Source: Firmicutes bacterium CAG:534 (GTDB lineage: Bacteria > Bacillota > Clostridia > Lachnospirales > Lachnospiraceae). From it: a DNA stretch of 25,403 bases. The notes below the pieces were generated by a model. The model did not search any database and was not told the DNA's origin. It saw nothing but the letters and a program-made list of their open reading frames with translations. Location of the stretch: NCBI GenBank assembly GCA_000436115.1, contig FR894555.1:11878-37280 (forward strand), written 5' to 3'. Positions 7,391-15,086 of the stretch are shown in pieces. A program made the translations under genes and the position numbers. Positions within the stretch are counted from its first letter, which is position 1, and every line of letters starts with the position of its first letter.

Positions 7391-7831
7391 TTATTTCACC
7401 CCAAGCCTTTCCTTTAATCCTTCTGCATACTGCCTTGACACCATAAGCTGTTCTCCGTTTTCCATGGTCACCCTGATCCTCCTGTTTAAGTCCATGCGCA
7501 TGGAACGGATCGCCTTAAGCTGTACCAGACAGGATTTACTGGCTCTGCAAAAGCCGCATTCCTCCAGTTCATTTTCAAGCTCATACAGTCTCAGGCTGCA
7601 TTCATACACTTCCTTTTCTGTATATAAAAAGGTTTTTCGATCGATGCTCTCTGCATATATGATCTTTGCAATATCCAGAAGAAAAAGCTCCCCGTCCTTC
7701 GATCCTGTCAGCTTGCGATCCAGCATCCGCAGCATTGCGATCATTCGTTCTATCTCAGGTGTCAGCTGTTTGCAGGTCACTGTAATACCGGTTTCTGCGG
7801 CATCCTCTGTGATCTTAATTTCAATCTTCAA
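7391..7831 (-). CDS. LytTR-domain DNA-binding transcriptional regulator
   Basis: A small transcription factor of 146 residues without a receiver domain. The C-terminal two thirds (about 50-146) is a LytTR domain, with GELFLLDIAKIIYAESIDRKTFLYT, the FCRASKSCLVQLKAIRSM segment and a terminal ENGEQLMVSRQYAEGLKERLG, a clear match to the beta-strand DNA-binding fold. The chosen start is TTG at 7829-7831, seven bases after GGGAGG, giving MKIEIKI as in relatives. An upstream ATG in frame at 7877-7879 would add 16 residues and also has a purine-rich site, so it cannot be excluded. It heads the five-gene cassette and probably controls it. No convincing LytTR binding repeats could be picked out upstream by eye. 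Confidence 0.87.
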   Translation of the reverse strand: MKIEIKITEDAAETGITVTCKQLTPEIERMIAMLRMLDRKLTGSKDGELFLLDIAKIIYAESIDRKTFLYTEKEVYECSLRLYELENELEECGFCRASKSCLVQLKAIRSMRMDLNRRIRVTMENGEQLMVSRQYAEGLKERLGVK

Positions 7832-7977
7832 CTTTCTCCCTCCCTTTCCAAGGACTGACCCGTAACAAAACATTTTCATGCTCTTCCTAAGGCTTCCTTA
7901 CACTGAAACCTTAACACAGCAGGTACCGCCGGACAATGCTTCCTGCATAAGATGCCCTTTCCGGATCACAAGCTGCC

Positions 7978-8024
7978 AAAAAAGAAGCCTTCCCGGCTTC
8001 TTTGACCGGAAAGGCTTCTTTTAT
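7978..8024 (-). terminator. Strong intrinsic terminator after ldh
   Basis: Two 16-base arms (7981-7996 and 8006-8021) pair with a single G-U wobble on the minus strand around a 9-base loop, followed by a T-run (complement of the A-run at 7978-7983). It sits 9 bp after the ldh stop and isolates ldh from the LytTR cassette downstream. The other strand also ends in several T, so weak bidirectional action is possible. Confidence 0.9.
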
Positions 8025-8032
8025 CCTGCATA

Positions 8033-8989
8033 TTATAATTTCATTTCCTCTGCCACCTGCTTTAAGGTCTGTGCCGAAAGCCGGAGCTTTTCCTGCTCTT
8101 TTTCGGAAAGTTCAATGGGGACATGGGTTTCAATTCCGTTTGCCCCTACTATGGCAGGCATGCTCAGCGCAATGCCATTTATACCGTAAGCTCCGTGCAT
8201 CATGCCGGAAACCGGCAGGATGGACCGTTCATCCCGGACAATGGCCTCGCAGATCCGCTTGACCGACATGGCGATCCCATAATAAGTAGCCTTTTTCTTG
8301 GCAATGATCTCATAGGCACTGTTCTTAACTTTCTCCGCAATTTCTTCCATAGCCGCGCTGTGATTATGATGTCCCCGCATCTCGCAGAAGGTATTGATGG
8401 GGATCCCGGAAACATTTGCACTGCTCCAGGCGGCAATTTCGCTGTCACCATGCTCTCCGATTATAAACGCATGGATCCCTCTGCTGTCTACCTCCAGATG
8501 TTCTCCCAGCTCATATTTCAGCCTTGCCGTATCCAGCACTGTGCCGGAACCGATCACACGGTTTTCCGGGATGCCGGAAAGCTTCAGCGCCGCATAGGTC
8601 AGAATGTCAACGGGATTGGAAACGATGAGCAAAATTCCCTGGTAGTCCCGCTGTGCGATCTGTGGGATAATGTTCTTAAAGATTTCCACATTCTTGTGTA
8701 CCAGATCCAACCTTGTTTCTTCCGGCTTCTGATTGGCCCCTGCCGTCACTACAATGATCGCCGCATCCACAATATCGTCATAATCCCCTGCATAGATCTG
8801 CATGGGTCTTGCAAAGGGAAGTCCATGGGAAATATCAAGGGCTTCTCCCTCTGCTTTATTTCTGTCTGCATCAAGCAGCACCATCTCTGAAAACAGGCCG
8901 CTCTGCATCAGGCAAAAGGCGGAAGCTGCTCCTACAAAGCCGCAGCCCACGATCCCTACTTTTCTGTGATTGATCTTTTTTTCTTCCAT
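8033..8989 (-). CDS. ldh: L-lactate dehydrogenase
   Basis: Reduces pyruvate to L-lactate with NADH in the cytosol, reoxidising NADH during fermentation. It has 318 residues, as usual. The Rossmann start carries GCGFVG (15-20). The substrate loop reads AGANQKPEETR, with glutamine at 87 as in lactate rather than malate dehydrogenases (which have arginine there) and the mobile-loop arginine at 93. The substrate and proton-relay residues are D153 and R156 (LDTARL) and H180 (GEHGDSE). A ribosome site AAAGGAG precedes the ATG at 8987-8989. It lies 87 bp after thiN with no visible terminator between, but may have its own promoter. A strong terminator follows. Confidence 0.95.
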   Translation of the reverse strand: MEEKKINHRKVGIVGCGFVGAASAFCLMQSGLFSEMVLLDADRNKAEGEALDISHGLPFARPMQIYAGDYDDIVDAAIIVVTAGANQKPEETRLDLVHKNVEIFKNIIPQIAQRDYQGILLIVSNPVDILTYAALKLSGIPENRVIGSGTVLDTARLKYELGEHLEVDSRGIHAFIIGEHGDSEIAAWSSANVSGIPINTFCEMRGHHNHSAAMEEIAEKVKNSAYEIIAKKKATYYGIAMSVKRICEAIVRDERSILPVSGMMHGAYGINGIALSMPAIVGANGIETHVPIELSEKEQEKLRLSAQTLKQVAEEMKL

Positions 8990-9076
8990 CTCTGCTCTCC
9001 TTTACCGCACAAATTCTGTCTTCCTTAGTCATCTCCATTTTGTACATTTTTACGCAGCAGATCCAAAATCTTTCGG

Positions 9077-9703
9077 CTAAAAGCCCTCGCCGATCAAAAG
9101 AAGCTGCCCTTTCCTGACGGATATGCGGCTTTCCTTTCCGGTAAACTCATTGCTGACGCCAATCGGAAATTCCTTGGTAAGCACTGCATCCGAAAGGGAA
9201 TATTTCAGCCCCGTTTCACAGACTCCCTCTGCCCGGTCTCCCAAGCAGAATACAGACAGGTAACCTGTCTGCTCTTTGGGAAAACAAACCTCCCTGTCCT
9301 GTATCACCTGATAAAAGGATTCCGGACCGACCAGGGTTCCTCTGCAGCCTTTTTGTGCAAGAGAGGACAAAAGCTGGATATTGGCAATGGTATGGGAGAT
9401 CCTTCCTCCGGTTCCGCCATAGATCAGAAACTCCTGATAACCTCTTTTCTGTCCTTCCTTCACTGCAAATCCGGTATCCGTGTCATCCTTTTCCGGCTTT
9501 AACCGGATCACATTCCGGTGCTCCGGCTCCTCCAAAAGAGAATCAAAATCTCCAACCACCAGATCAGCCTGGATCCCCTGCCTTTTGCAGTAGTCATAAC
9601 CTCCGTCACAGGCAATGACAAAATCCTCCTTCCCCGGTGTAAAGGAAAGCTTTGTCTCCTCACCGGCTCCAATGATATAACATTTTCCAGATCCCTTTTT
9701 CAT
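9077..9703 (-). CDS. thiN: Thiamine diphosphokinase
   Basis: Transfers pyrophosphate from ATP to thiamine to give thiamine diphosphate, completing salvage. It has 208 residues. Motifs seen are ACDGGYDY (31-38), GDFDS (51-55), EKDDTD (71-76) and GGTGGRISHT (96-105), the nucleotide and metal-binding elements of the catalytic domain, with the C-terminal thiamine-binding domain carrying GVSNEFTG. The start overlaps the sigH stop by 4 bases (9700-9703), so it is coupled to sigH. In many Firmicutes thiN instead follows rsgA and rpe. Here rsgA is 15 kb away, so this placement is unusual. Confidence 0.93.
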   Translation of the reverse strand: MKKGSGKCYIIGAGEETKLSFTPGKEDFVIACDGGYDYCKRQGIQADLVVGDFDSLLEEPEHRNVIRLKPEKDDTDTGFAVKEGQKRGYQEFLIYGGTGGRISHTIANIQLLSSLAQKGCRGTLVGPESFYQVIQDREVCFPKEQTGYLSVFCLGDRAEGVCETGLKYSLSDAVLTKEFPIGVSNEFTGKESRISVRKGQLLLIGEGF

Positions 9704-10338
9704 AGCTGCTCCTTACTGGAAATGGCTCTTTTCAGCTTTGCCTTAATGCGCTGAAGGGCATTGTCCGTGGATTTATCATCCTTTCCAAGAACCCTTGCGA
9801 TCTGGCTGTATTTCATGCCGGTCAGATACAGATCCAAAACCTGCTTTTCAAAGCTGCTAAGCTCCTTTTCCATGACCTCCTCCAGCCGCTTCACGTTTTC
9901 CCTGTCGATCAGGAGTTCCTCCGGATTTTGTTCCAGCCTGGAAGCCGCGCTTTCCAGAAGTCCCCTCTCTGCCTCCCTGAGGCCGTCCTCTCCGTCTGCT
10001 CCATCTGCATAAAGAGAGACATAGGTATTCAGGGGCATGTGCTTCTGCCTGCCGGCTGCCTGTATCGCCGTATACATCTGCCTGGATACGCACAGGTCTG
10101 CAAAGGTAAAAAAGCTGGCATCTCTTCCTGTATCATAATCACGGACTGCCTTAAACAGTCCGATCATTCCTTCCTGTATCAGATCTTCTCTGTCGGCCCC
10201 CAGAATATACATGGATTTTGCTTTGCTGCGCACCATGTTTTTGTATTTGTCCATGATATAATCTGTAATTGCCTCTTCCCCGTCGCGCAGCCTGAGGATC
10301 AACTCCTCGTCGCTGCAGTTTCCATATTCCTTTTCCAT
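9700..10338 (-). CDS. sigH: RNA polymerase sigma factor, SigH family
   Basis: An alternative sigma-70 family factor of 212 residues, which in spore formers drives early sporulation and transition-phase genes. Region 2 is clear, with the core-binding and -10 recognition segment around ADREDLIQEGMIGLFKAVRDYD and the FFTFADLCVSRQMYTAIQ stretch. Region 4 at the C-terminus carries LSSFEKQVLDLYLTGMKYSQIARVLG and a helix-turn-helix ending in DNALQRIKAKL. Length and the KHMPLNTYVSL segment fit SigH rather than a short ECF factor. The locus order cysS-mrnC-rlmB-x-sigH supports the name. It abuts the SGNH hydrolase gene with no spacer and overlaps thiN by 4 bases. Confidence 0.92.
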   Translation of the reverse strand: MEKEYGNCSDEELILRLRDGEEAITDYIMDKYKNMVRSKAKSMYILGADREDLIQEGMIGLFKAVRDYDTGRDASFFTFADLCVSRQMYTAIQAAGRQKHMPLNTYVSLYADGADGEDGLREAERGLLESAASRLEQNPEELLIDRENVKRLEEVMEKELSSFEKQVLDLYLTGMKYSQIARVLGKDDKSTDNALQRIKAKLKRAISSKEQL

Positions 10339-11640
10339 TTAAGAATTACTTTCCTCTTCTTCCGCTTCATACATTCTAAGCAGTTCCGCCGCAAAATGCT
10401 CTGCCAAAAGCTCATAGCCCTGCTCGTTGCAGTGCACTCCGTCCGGCATATAATTGTAAATGACTGCCGCATCATGACTGTCCAGGATATTGGAATTATA
10501 AAGATCGATCACCGGATAGTCATATTCCGCTGCAAGGACTTTGATATCCTCTGCAAGCACCGCCTGGGGAAGCAGGTAATCTCTTTCCTTTCGCAGCATG
10601 TCATGGAGAACGTTGGGAAGCGGCGTTGCAAAAATAATCTTTGCCTCCGGATAGTTTTCCTTTAATCCTCTCATTAACTCATCCAGGTCCCCGATAAAGG
10701 TTCTTTCCCTGCGCTCCTCAAAGGTTCCCAGGTCTTCGTTTGTAAGGCAGAAGCCGTCATTGGTTCCGCCCATGACAATGATCAGATCCGTATCTGCAGG
10801 GATCTCCTGATAACGGTCTACAAAGGCATGATCCCAGTACCTTCCTATAGAAGAGCCTCCTATCCCCAGATTTGTCACATTTTGAGTACCCAGGATCTCT
10901 CCCAGTTTTGTAGGATAGGAATACTGCTTATAATCCTCCATGCTGCTTAAATTTGCGGCCTCGGTAATGCTGTCACCAAGACAGGCGATCTTCAGACCGG
11001 AAAGATCTACTGTTGCCTGTGCTATGGTCTTTCTGTCCTGCCTGCTTTGCAGGATTGTTTCCTCATAGGAGCCTCTGATCCTGCGCCTTTGGGCAAGCGT
11101 CAGCTCCTTTAAAGCGTCCTCGCCCGGCACCTCTTCCCCTTCTGCAGGTTCCTCTCCAATAATGTCATTTCCGGAAAGATCATTACCGGAAAGGGTATTC
11201 CCTGAAAGATCGTTGCCGGAAAGGTCGCGCTCCGAAAGGCTATTGCCGGACAGATCGTTGCCGGAAACATCATTTCCCGAAACGGTATTCCCGGAAAGAT
11301 CATTTCCGGAAAGGGTATTGCCGGACAGGTCTTCCTCTGCTGCAAGGTCTCCCTCATGGCGCACCTGATCTGTATCATCCTGTCCCGGCACTTCCATATC
11401 ATCAAAATAAGCCTTGTTTTCTTCAATAAATGCTTCAATGGCTTCCCGGTCTGATGAAAGTTCACTGATCCTGGTCTGGATACTGGCAATATCGGCTCTG
11501 GCCTGCTCATAATGGTAGATCCGTTCCTTCTCCCATTTTCTATCCTCGTAATACTTCATGCCCTTATCAATTCCCACTGCTGCGATCATGATCACAACCA
11601 TGGCAATGACCATCAGCAAAAATCTGTTGACTTTACCCAT
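10339..11640 (-). CDS. Membrane-anchored SGNH/GDSL hydrolase with SGN-repeat linker
   Basis: A 433-residue predicted surface esterase or lipase-like enzyme. Residues 5-25 form one transmembrane helix or uncleaved signal anchor. A charged, probably coiled-coil segment spans about 30-80, an SGN pentapeptide-repeat linker spans 105-159, and an SGNH hydrolase domain begins near 215. Catalytic blocks are GDS (222-224, nucleophile S224), the LGIGGSS glycine block, GGTND (291-295) and DGVH (D400, H403), so the triad and oxyanion residues are intact. Substrate is unknown. Candidates are O-acetyl groups on wall polymers or glycans. It sits between rlmB (32 bp upstream) and sigH (0 bp), where Bacillus carries yacP. 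The placement implies expression with the cysS-sigH operon. Confidence 0.87.
   Translation of the reverse strand: MGKVNRFLLMVIAMVVIMIAAVGIDKGMKYYEDRKWEKERIYHYEQARADIASIQTRISELSSDREAIEAFIEENKAYFDDMEVPGQDDTDQVRHEGDLAAEEDLSGNTLSGNDLSGNTVSGNDVSGNDLSGNSLSERDLSGNDLSGNTLSGNDLSGNDIIGEEPAEGEEVPGEDALKELTLAQRRRIRGSYEETILQSRQDRKTIAQATVDLSGLKIACLGDSITEAANLSSMEDYKQYSYPTKLGEILGTQNVTNLGIGGSSIGRYWDHAFVDRYQEIPADTDLIIVMGGTNDGFCLTNEDLGTFEERRERTFIGDLDELMRGLKENYPEAKIIFATPLPNVLHDMLRKERDYLLPQAVLAEDIKVLAAEYDYPVIDLYNSNILDSHDAAVIYNYMPDGVHCNEQGYELLAEHFAAELLRMYEAEEEESNS
11164..11328 (-). repeat. 11 tandem 15-bp units encoding an (L/V)SGN(D/T) linker
   Basis: Eleven consecutive pentapeptide codons follow the pattern leucine or valine, serine, glycine, asparagine, then aspartate, threonine or serine. 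One unit is degenerate (LSERD). Units differ at synonymous positions, so the array is not freshly duplicated. It joins the membrane-proximal coiled coil to the hydrolase domain. Confidence 0.93.
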
Positions 11641-11672
11641 TTTTCTTCACTTTCATCCCAATTACTGTCTCA

Positions 11673-12428
11673 CTAGCCCATGCGCTGCCTGAGAATTTCA
11701 TAGGCCAGCACTCCGGCTGCCACGGAGGCATTCAAAGAATCAATCTGTCCCTTCATGGGGATCGACGCTACCATATCACATTTTTCACGGACAAGCTTTC
11801 CCACGCCTTCTCCCTCGTTTCCGATCACAAGCCCTATGGGCCCTTTCAGGTCAAGATCGTACATCATGGTTCCATCCATATCCGCACAGACAAACCACAG
11901 ACCTTCCTTTTTGAGCTCCTCTATGGTTCTGGCCAGATTGGTCACCCTGGCTACCGGCGTATAATTCAATGCTCCCGCTGAGGTTCTTGCCACTGTTGCG
12001 GTCAGCCCTACTGCCCGGTTTCTGGGAATGATCACTCCGTGCGCTCCGGCCAGATTTGCTGTTCTGATGATCGCTCCCAGGTTATGGGGATCCTCTATGT
12101 TATCCAGCAGGATCAAAAAGGGCGGCTCTCCCTTTTCCCTGGCTTTTTCCAGTATATCCTCCACCTGCACATATTCATAGGCCGCAGCGTAGGCGATCAC
12201 ACCCTGGTGCTTCCCTGTTTCAGAAAGCTGATCCAGCCGTTCCCTGGCAACATATTTGATCACGGTATCGTGCTTTCTGGCCTCCCGTTTGATGGTCATG
12301 ACAGGGCCGTCCTGACATCCATCCTGAATGTAAATCCTGTCAATCGCCCTGCCCGCCCGGTACGCCTCGATCACGGCATTTCTTCCTTCTATTGTAAATT
12401 CCTGATATCCCTGGAGCTTTTCTTCCAT
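11673..12428 (-). CDS. rlmB: 23S rRNA (guanosine-2'-O-)-methyltransferase, TrmH/SpoU family
   Basis: A SAM-dependent methyltransferase of 251 residues that adds a 2'-O-methyl group to a guanosine of 23S rRNA (G2251 in E. coli numbering). The N-terminal substrate-binding domain (1-85, EGRNAVIEAYRAG) is followed by the SPOUT knot domain with the three family motifs: EDPHNLGAIIRTA, LVIGNEGEGV, and DSLNASVAAGVLAYEILRQR at the C-terminus. Those are the SAM-binding and catalytic blocks. It lies 7 bp after mrnC, and order mrnC-rlmB is conserved in Firmicutes, which supports the specific name over other TrmH members. Confidence 0.93.
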   Translation of the reverse strand: MEEKLQGYQEFTIEGRNAVIEAYRAGRAIDRIYIQDGCQDGPVMTIKREARKHDTVIKYVARERLDQLSETGKHQGVIAYAAAYEYVQVEDILEKAREKGEPPFLILLDNIEDPHNLGAIIRTANLAGAHGVIIPRNRAVGLTATVARTSAGALNYTPVARVTNLARTIEELKKEGLWFVCADMDGTMMYDLDLKGPIGLVIGNEGEGVGKLVREKCDMVASIPMKGQIDSLNASVAAGVLAYEILRQRMG

Positions 12429-12435
12429 GTATCCT

Positions 12436-12882
12436 TTATCCTTTCTCTTCCGCCTCTAAATCAGCTAATCCGAGCCTGATCAGTTCCAGCGCCCTTTCCA
12501 TCTGATCTGTCAGGTACAGATACCCCACAAGGGCTTCCAGTCCCGTCGCCTTTTTATATTCCCCCATGGTTGCATTTTTAGCCATAGTATAAGGTTTTGC
12601 ATTTCTTCCCCTCTTATACACAGCTTCTTCCTGGGGTGTCAGCCGTTCCAAAACAGCATCTGCCAGCCTGGCCTGTGCAGGCGCTTTCACATATTTCACG
12701 GTCTTATTGTGAAGCTTGTTCGCCGGTGCATTGCCCTGTTCCACTACCACCGTCCTGAAAATCAGGTCATAAACCGCATCTCCGATATAAGCAAGCGTAA
12801 GAGGTGAATATGTCCTTATATCCACCTCTTTTTGCTGAAAGCTGTCTCGGATCAGTTGCAGCATTCCTACGCTCTTTTCCAT
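12436..12882 (-). CDS. mrnC: Mini-ribonuclease 3
   Basis: A 148-residue RNase III-like endonuclease lacking the double-stranded RNA-binding domain. In Bacillus it matures 23S rRNA ends. The catalytic fold is seen in TYSPLTLAYIGDAVYDLIFR, where the family's metal-binding aspartate lies, and in the acidic C-terminal helix GLEALVGYLYLT. The start ATG at 12880-12882 follows GGGAG closely and overlaps the 3' end of cysS by 16 bases. The overlap and position between cysS and rlmB match the conserved Firmicutes operon. Confidence 0.93.
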   Translation of the reverse strand: MEKSVGMLQLIRDSFQQKEVDIRTYSPLTLAYIGDAVYDLIFRTVVVEQGNAPANKLHNKTVKYVKAPAQARLADAVLERLTPQEEAVYKRGRNAKPYTMAKNATMGEYKKATGLEALVGYLYLTDQMERALELIRLGLADLEAEEKG

Positions 12883-14276
12883 TTTACTCCCTCGCGGGTA
12901 TCTTCCAGGATAATTCCCTTATCCAAAAGTTCCTTTCTGATCTCATCTGCCCTTGCAAAGTTCTTTTCCTTTCTTGCAGCCTGGCGTTCCGCGATCAGTG
13001 CTTCAATGTCCTCTGCCAGCATTTCTTCCTTCTTTTCCACAATCAGCCCGCAGATATCGGAAAGAAGCAGGATCTCTTTTTTGAGCGCCTGAAGGAATTC
13101 CCTGCTGCTGGAAGCTCCCGCATTTGTGTTGGTAAACTTTACCAGCTCAAAAATAGCCGCCAGAGCGTCTGCTGTATTAAAGTCATCATCCATGGCTTCA
13201 TCAAATTTGGCAGCATATCCCTCCGCCTCTGCCAGCAGTTCTTTTTCCTTCTCCGTCATTTCCCCGGCAGATGCATTTTCCAGCAGGTAATTTAAATTGC
13301 TGACGCTTGTCACGATCCTTTCGTATCCGTTTTTTGCAGCCTCCATCAGCTCTGCGCTGAAATTAAGGGGACTTCTGTAATGAGCGGAAAGCATGAAAAA
13401 GCGCAGCACCTGCAGATCATACTTTTCGGAAATATCCCTGACGGTAAAGAAATTTCCGGCGGATTTGGACATCTTTTTATTGTCTATATTCAGAAATGCA
13501 TTGTGCATCCAGTATTTTGCAAAGGGCTTTCCATTTGCTGCCTCTGACTGAGCGATCTCATTTTCATGATGTGGGAAGATCAGATCCTCGCCTCCTGCAT
13601 GAATGTCAATCTCTTCTCCCAGATACTTTTTGCTCATCACGGAGCATTCAATATGCCAGCCCGGACGGCCATTGCACCAGGGTGACTCCCAGTAAGGCTC
13701 TCCTTCCTTTTTGGGCTTCCACAAAACAAAGTCCAGGGGATCTTCCTTCTGATCCTCGCCGCTTACCAGTAAGGATCTGTTTCCTCCCTGAAGGTCATCC
13801 AGATTTTTGTGGGAAAGCTTTCCATATTCCTTAAAGCTTCTGGTACGGTAATAAACGGTTCCGTCTTCAGCCACATAAGCGTACCCCTTATCGATCAGGA
13901 TCTTTATCATATCCAGCATCCCGCAGATTTCCTCTGTTGCCTTGGGATGTGTGGTGGCCGGTTTTACATTCATGGCAGCCATATCCTTCTTGCACTCGCC
14001 GATATACCGCTCCGAGATCACAGAGGCGTCCACGCCTTCCTCAATGGCCTTTTTGATGATCTTGTCATCTACATCTGTAAAGTTGGATACATAATTGACC
14101 TCGTATCCTTTATGCTCCATATATCTTCTGACCGTATCAAAAACGATCATGGGTCTTGCATTTCCGATATGGATCAGGTTGTACACGGTTGGCCCGCATA
14201 CATACATCTTGACCTTTCCCTTCTCAAGGGGAACAAATTCTTCTTTTCTTTTTGAAAGTGTGTTATAAATCTTCAT
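12867..14276 (-). CDS. cysS: Cysteine--tRNA ligase
   Basis: Charges tRNA-Cys with cysteine. It has 469 residues from ATG 14274-14276. The catalytic zinc ligands are visible as C27 (YVCGPT), C211 (IECS), H236 and E240 (FPHHENE). The class I signatures are HIGN (36-39) and KMSKS (268-272). An earlier in-frame ATG at 14286-14288 exists, but its codons contain the GAGGA ribosome site that lies five bases before the chosen start. It follows cysE by 46 bp and overlaps mrnC by 16 bases. Regulation is expected through the cysteine T-box ahead of cysE. Confidence 0.95.
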   Translation of the reverse strand: MKIYNTLSKRKEEFVPLEKGKVKMYVCGPTVYNLIHIGNARPMIVFDTVRRYMEHKGYEVNYVSNFTDVDDKIIKKAIEEGVDASVISERYIGECKKDMAAMNVKPATTHPKATEEICGMLDMIKILIDKGYAYVAEDGTVYYRTRSFKEYGKLSHKNLDDLQGGNRSLLVSGEDQKEDPLDFVLWKPKKEGEPYWESPWCNGRPGWHIECSVMSKKYLGEEIDIHAGGEDLIFPHHENEIAQSEAANGKPFAKYWMHNAFLNIDNKKMSKSAGNFFTVRDISEKYDLQVLRFFMLSAHYRSPLNFSAELMEAAKNGYERIVTSVSNLNYLLENASAGEMTEKEKELLAEAEGYAAKFDEAMDDDFNTADALAAIFELVKFTNTNAGASSSREFLQALKKEILLLSDICGLIVEKKEEMLAEDIEALIAERQAARKEKNFARADEIRKELLDKGIILEDTREGVKWKRA

Positions 14277-14322
14277 TTTTATCCTCATTTCTGTTCCGCA
14301 GCTGTTTTCGCATTGGAACGCT

Positions 14323-15000
14323 TTATTCTTCCCTGCTGTGCCGCCTGAAATCCTTCAGTTCCCTTTCCAGATCGATCATCCGGTTGGTCAGTTCCACGTT
14401 AGCCTTATGCAGGACGCACAGATCTTCCTCTACAGGATCCGGCAGATGAACCTGATCCATTTCCTCCTGAGGGAAATTCATGTTCTTTCTTCTTACCACT
14501 CTTCCCGGAACACCTACCACCGTTGAATCCGGAGGCACATCCTTCAGCACCACGCTGCCAGCCCCGATCTTGCAGTTGTCCCCGATCACACAGGAACCCA
14601 GGATCTTGGCTCCCGCTCCCACCATAATATTATTGCCAAGAGTGGGGTGGCGCTTTCCCTGTTCTTTTCCGGTTCCTCCAAGGGTCACTCCCTGATACAG
14701 GGTCACATTGTTGCCGATGATCGTTGTTTCCCCAATGATCACTCCGTTTCCATGATCAATAAAAAAGCCTTTTCCGATCTGTGCCCCGGGATGGATCTCA
14801 ATTCCCGTCTTGCGCACGCCCCTTTGGGACACCCACCTTGCCAGGAAGTAATGCTTCCTCAAATAGAGCTTATGGGAAATACGATAATGCAGCATCACCT
14901 TAAAGCTTGGATATAAAAACACTTCCATGGAAGAATGGATCGCCGGATCCCTCTGTCTTATGATGGCGATCTCTTCTTTAATTCCTCTTATTAATCCCAT
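14323..15000 (-). CDS. cysE: Serine O-acetyltransferase
   Basis: Makes O-acetylserine from serine and acetyl-CoA, the first step of cysteine synthesis. It has 225 residues, the short Firmicutes/EpsC-like form. The N-terminal helical part (1-65, with RDPAIHSSMEVFLYPSFKVMLHYR) is followed by left-handed beta-helix hexapeptide repeats, with IHPGAQIG, FFIDHGNGVIIGET (catalytic histidine region), LGGTGKEQGKRHPTLG and a C-terminal charged helix. ATG 14998-15000 has AGGGG eight bases upstream. It is the first gene after the T-box leader, as is common for Firmicutes cysE-cysS operons. Confidence 0.94.
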   Translation of the reverse strand: MGLIRGIKEEIAIIRQRDPAIHSSMEVFLYPSFKVMLHYRISHKLYLRKHYFLARWVSQRGVRKTGIEIHPGAQIGKGFFIDHGNGVIIGETTIIGNNVTLYQGVTLGGTGKEQGKRHPTLGNNIMVGAGAKILGSCVIGDNCKIGAGSVVLKDVPPDSTVVGVPGRVVRRKNMNFPQEEMDQVHLPDPVEEDLCVLHKANVELTNRMIDLERELKDFRRHSREE

Positions 15001-15043
15001 TTATCAAACCCCTTATTCCAACCATCCAAAAAGCAAAGGAAAG

Positions 15044-15086
15044 AAAAAAACGGATATCTTCGCTGCCTAGAGGCGAAGGTATCCGC
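15044..15086 (-). terminator. Attenuator terminator of the cysteine T-box
   Basis: The arms around CGGATAC.CTTCGCC and GGC..CGAAGATATCCG pair with small imperfections around a TCTA loop, followed by seven T (complement of 15044-15050). The 5' arm shares bases with the T-box core, as expected for mutually exclusive terminator and antiterminator folds. Confidence 0.88.

Noticed and set aside
8123..8890. Plus-strand open frame of 255 codons opposite ldh
   Set aside because: It is the antisense of a fully conserved lactate dehydrogenase gene and has no recognisable protein features.
11162..11368. Regular 15-bp DNA repeats that could suggest a CRISPR array or a plus-strand gene with repeats
   Set aside because: The units are tandem without spacers and match in-frame codons of the hydrolase linker. 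The plus-strand open frame is only their complement.
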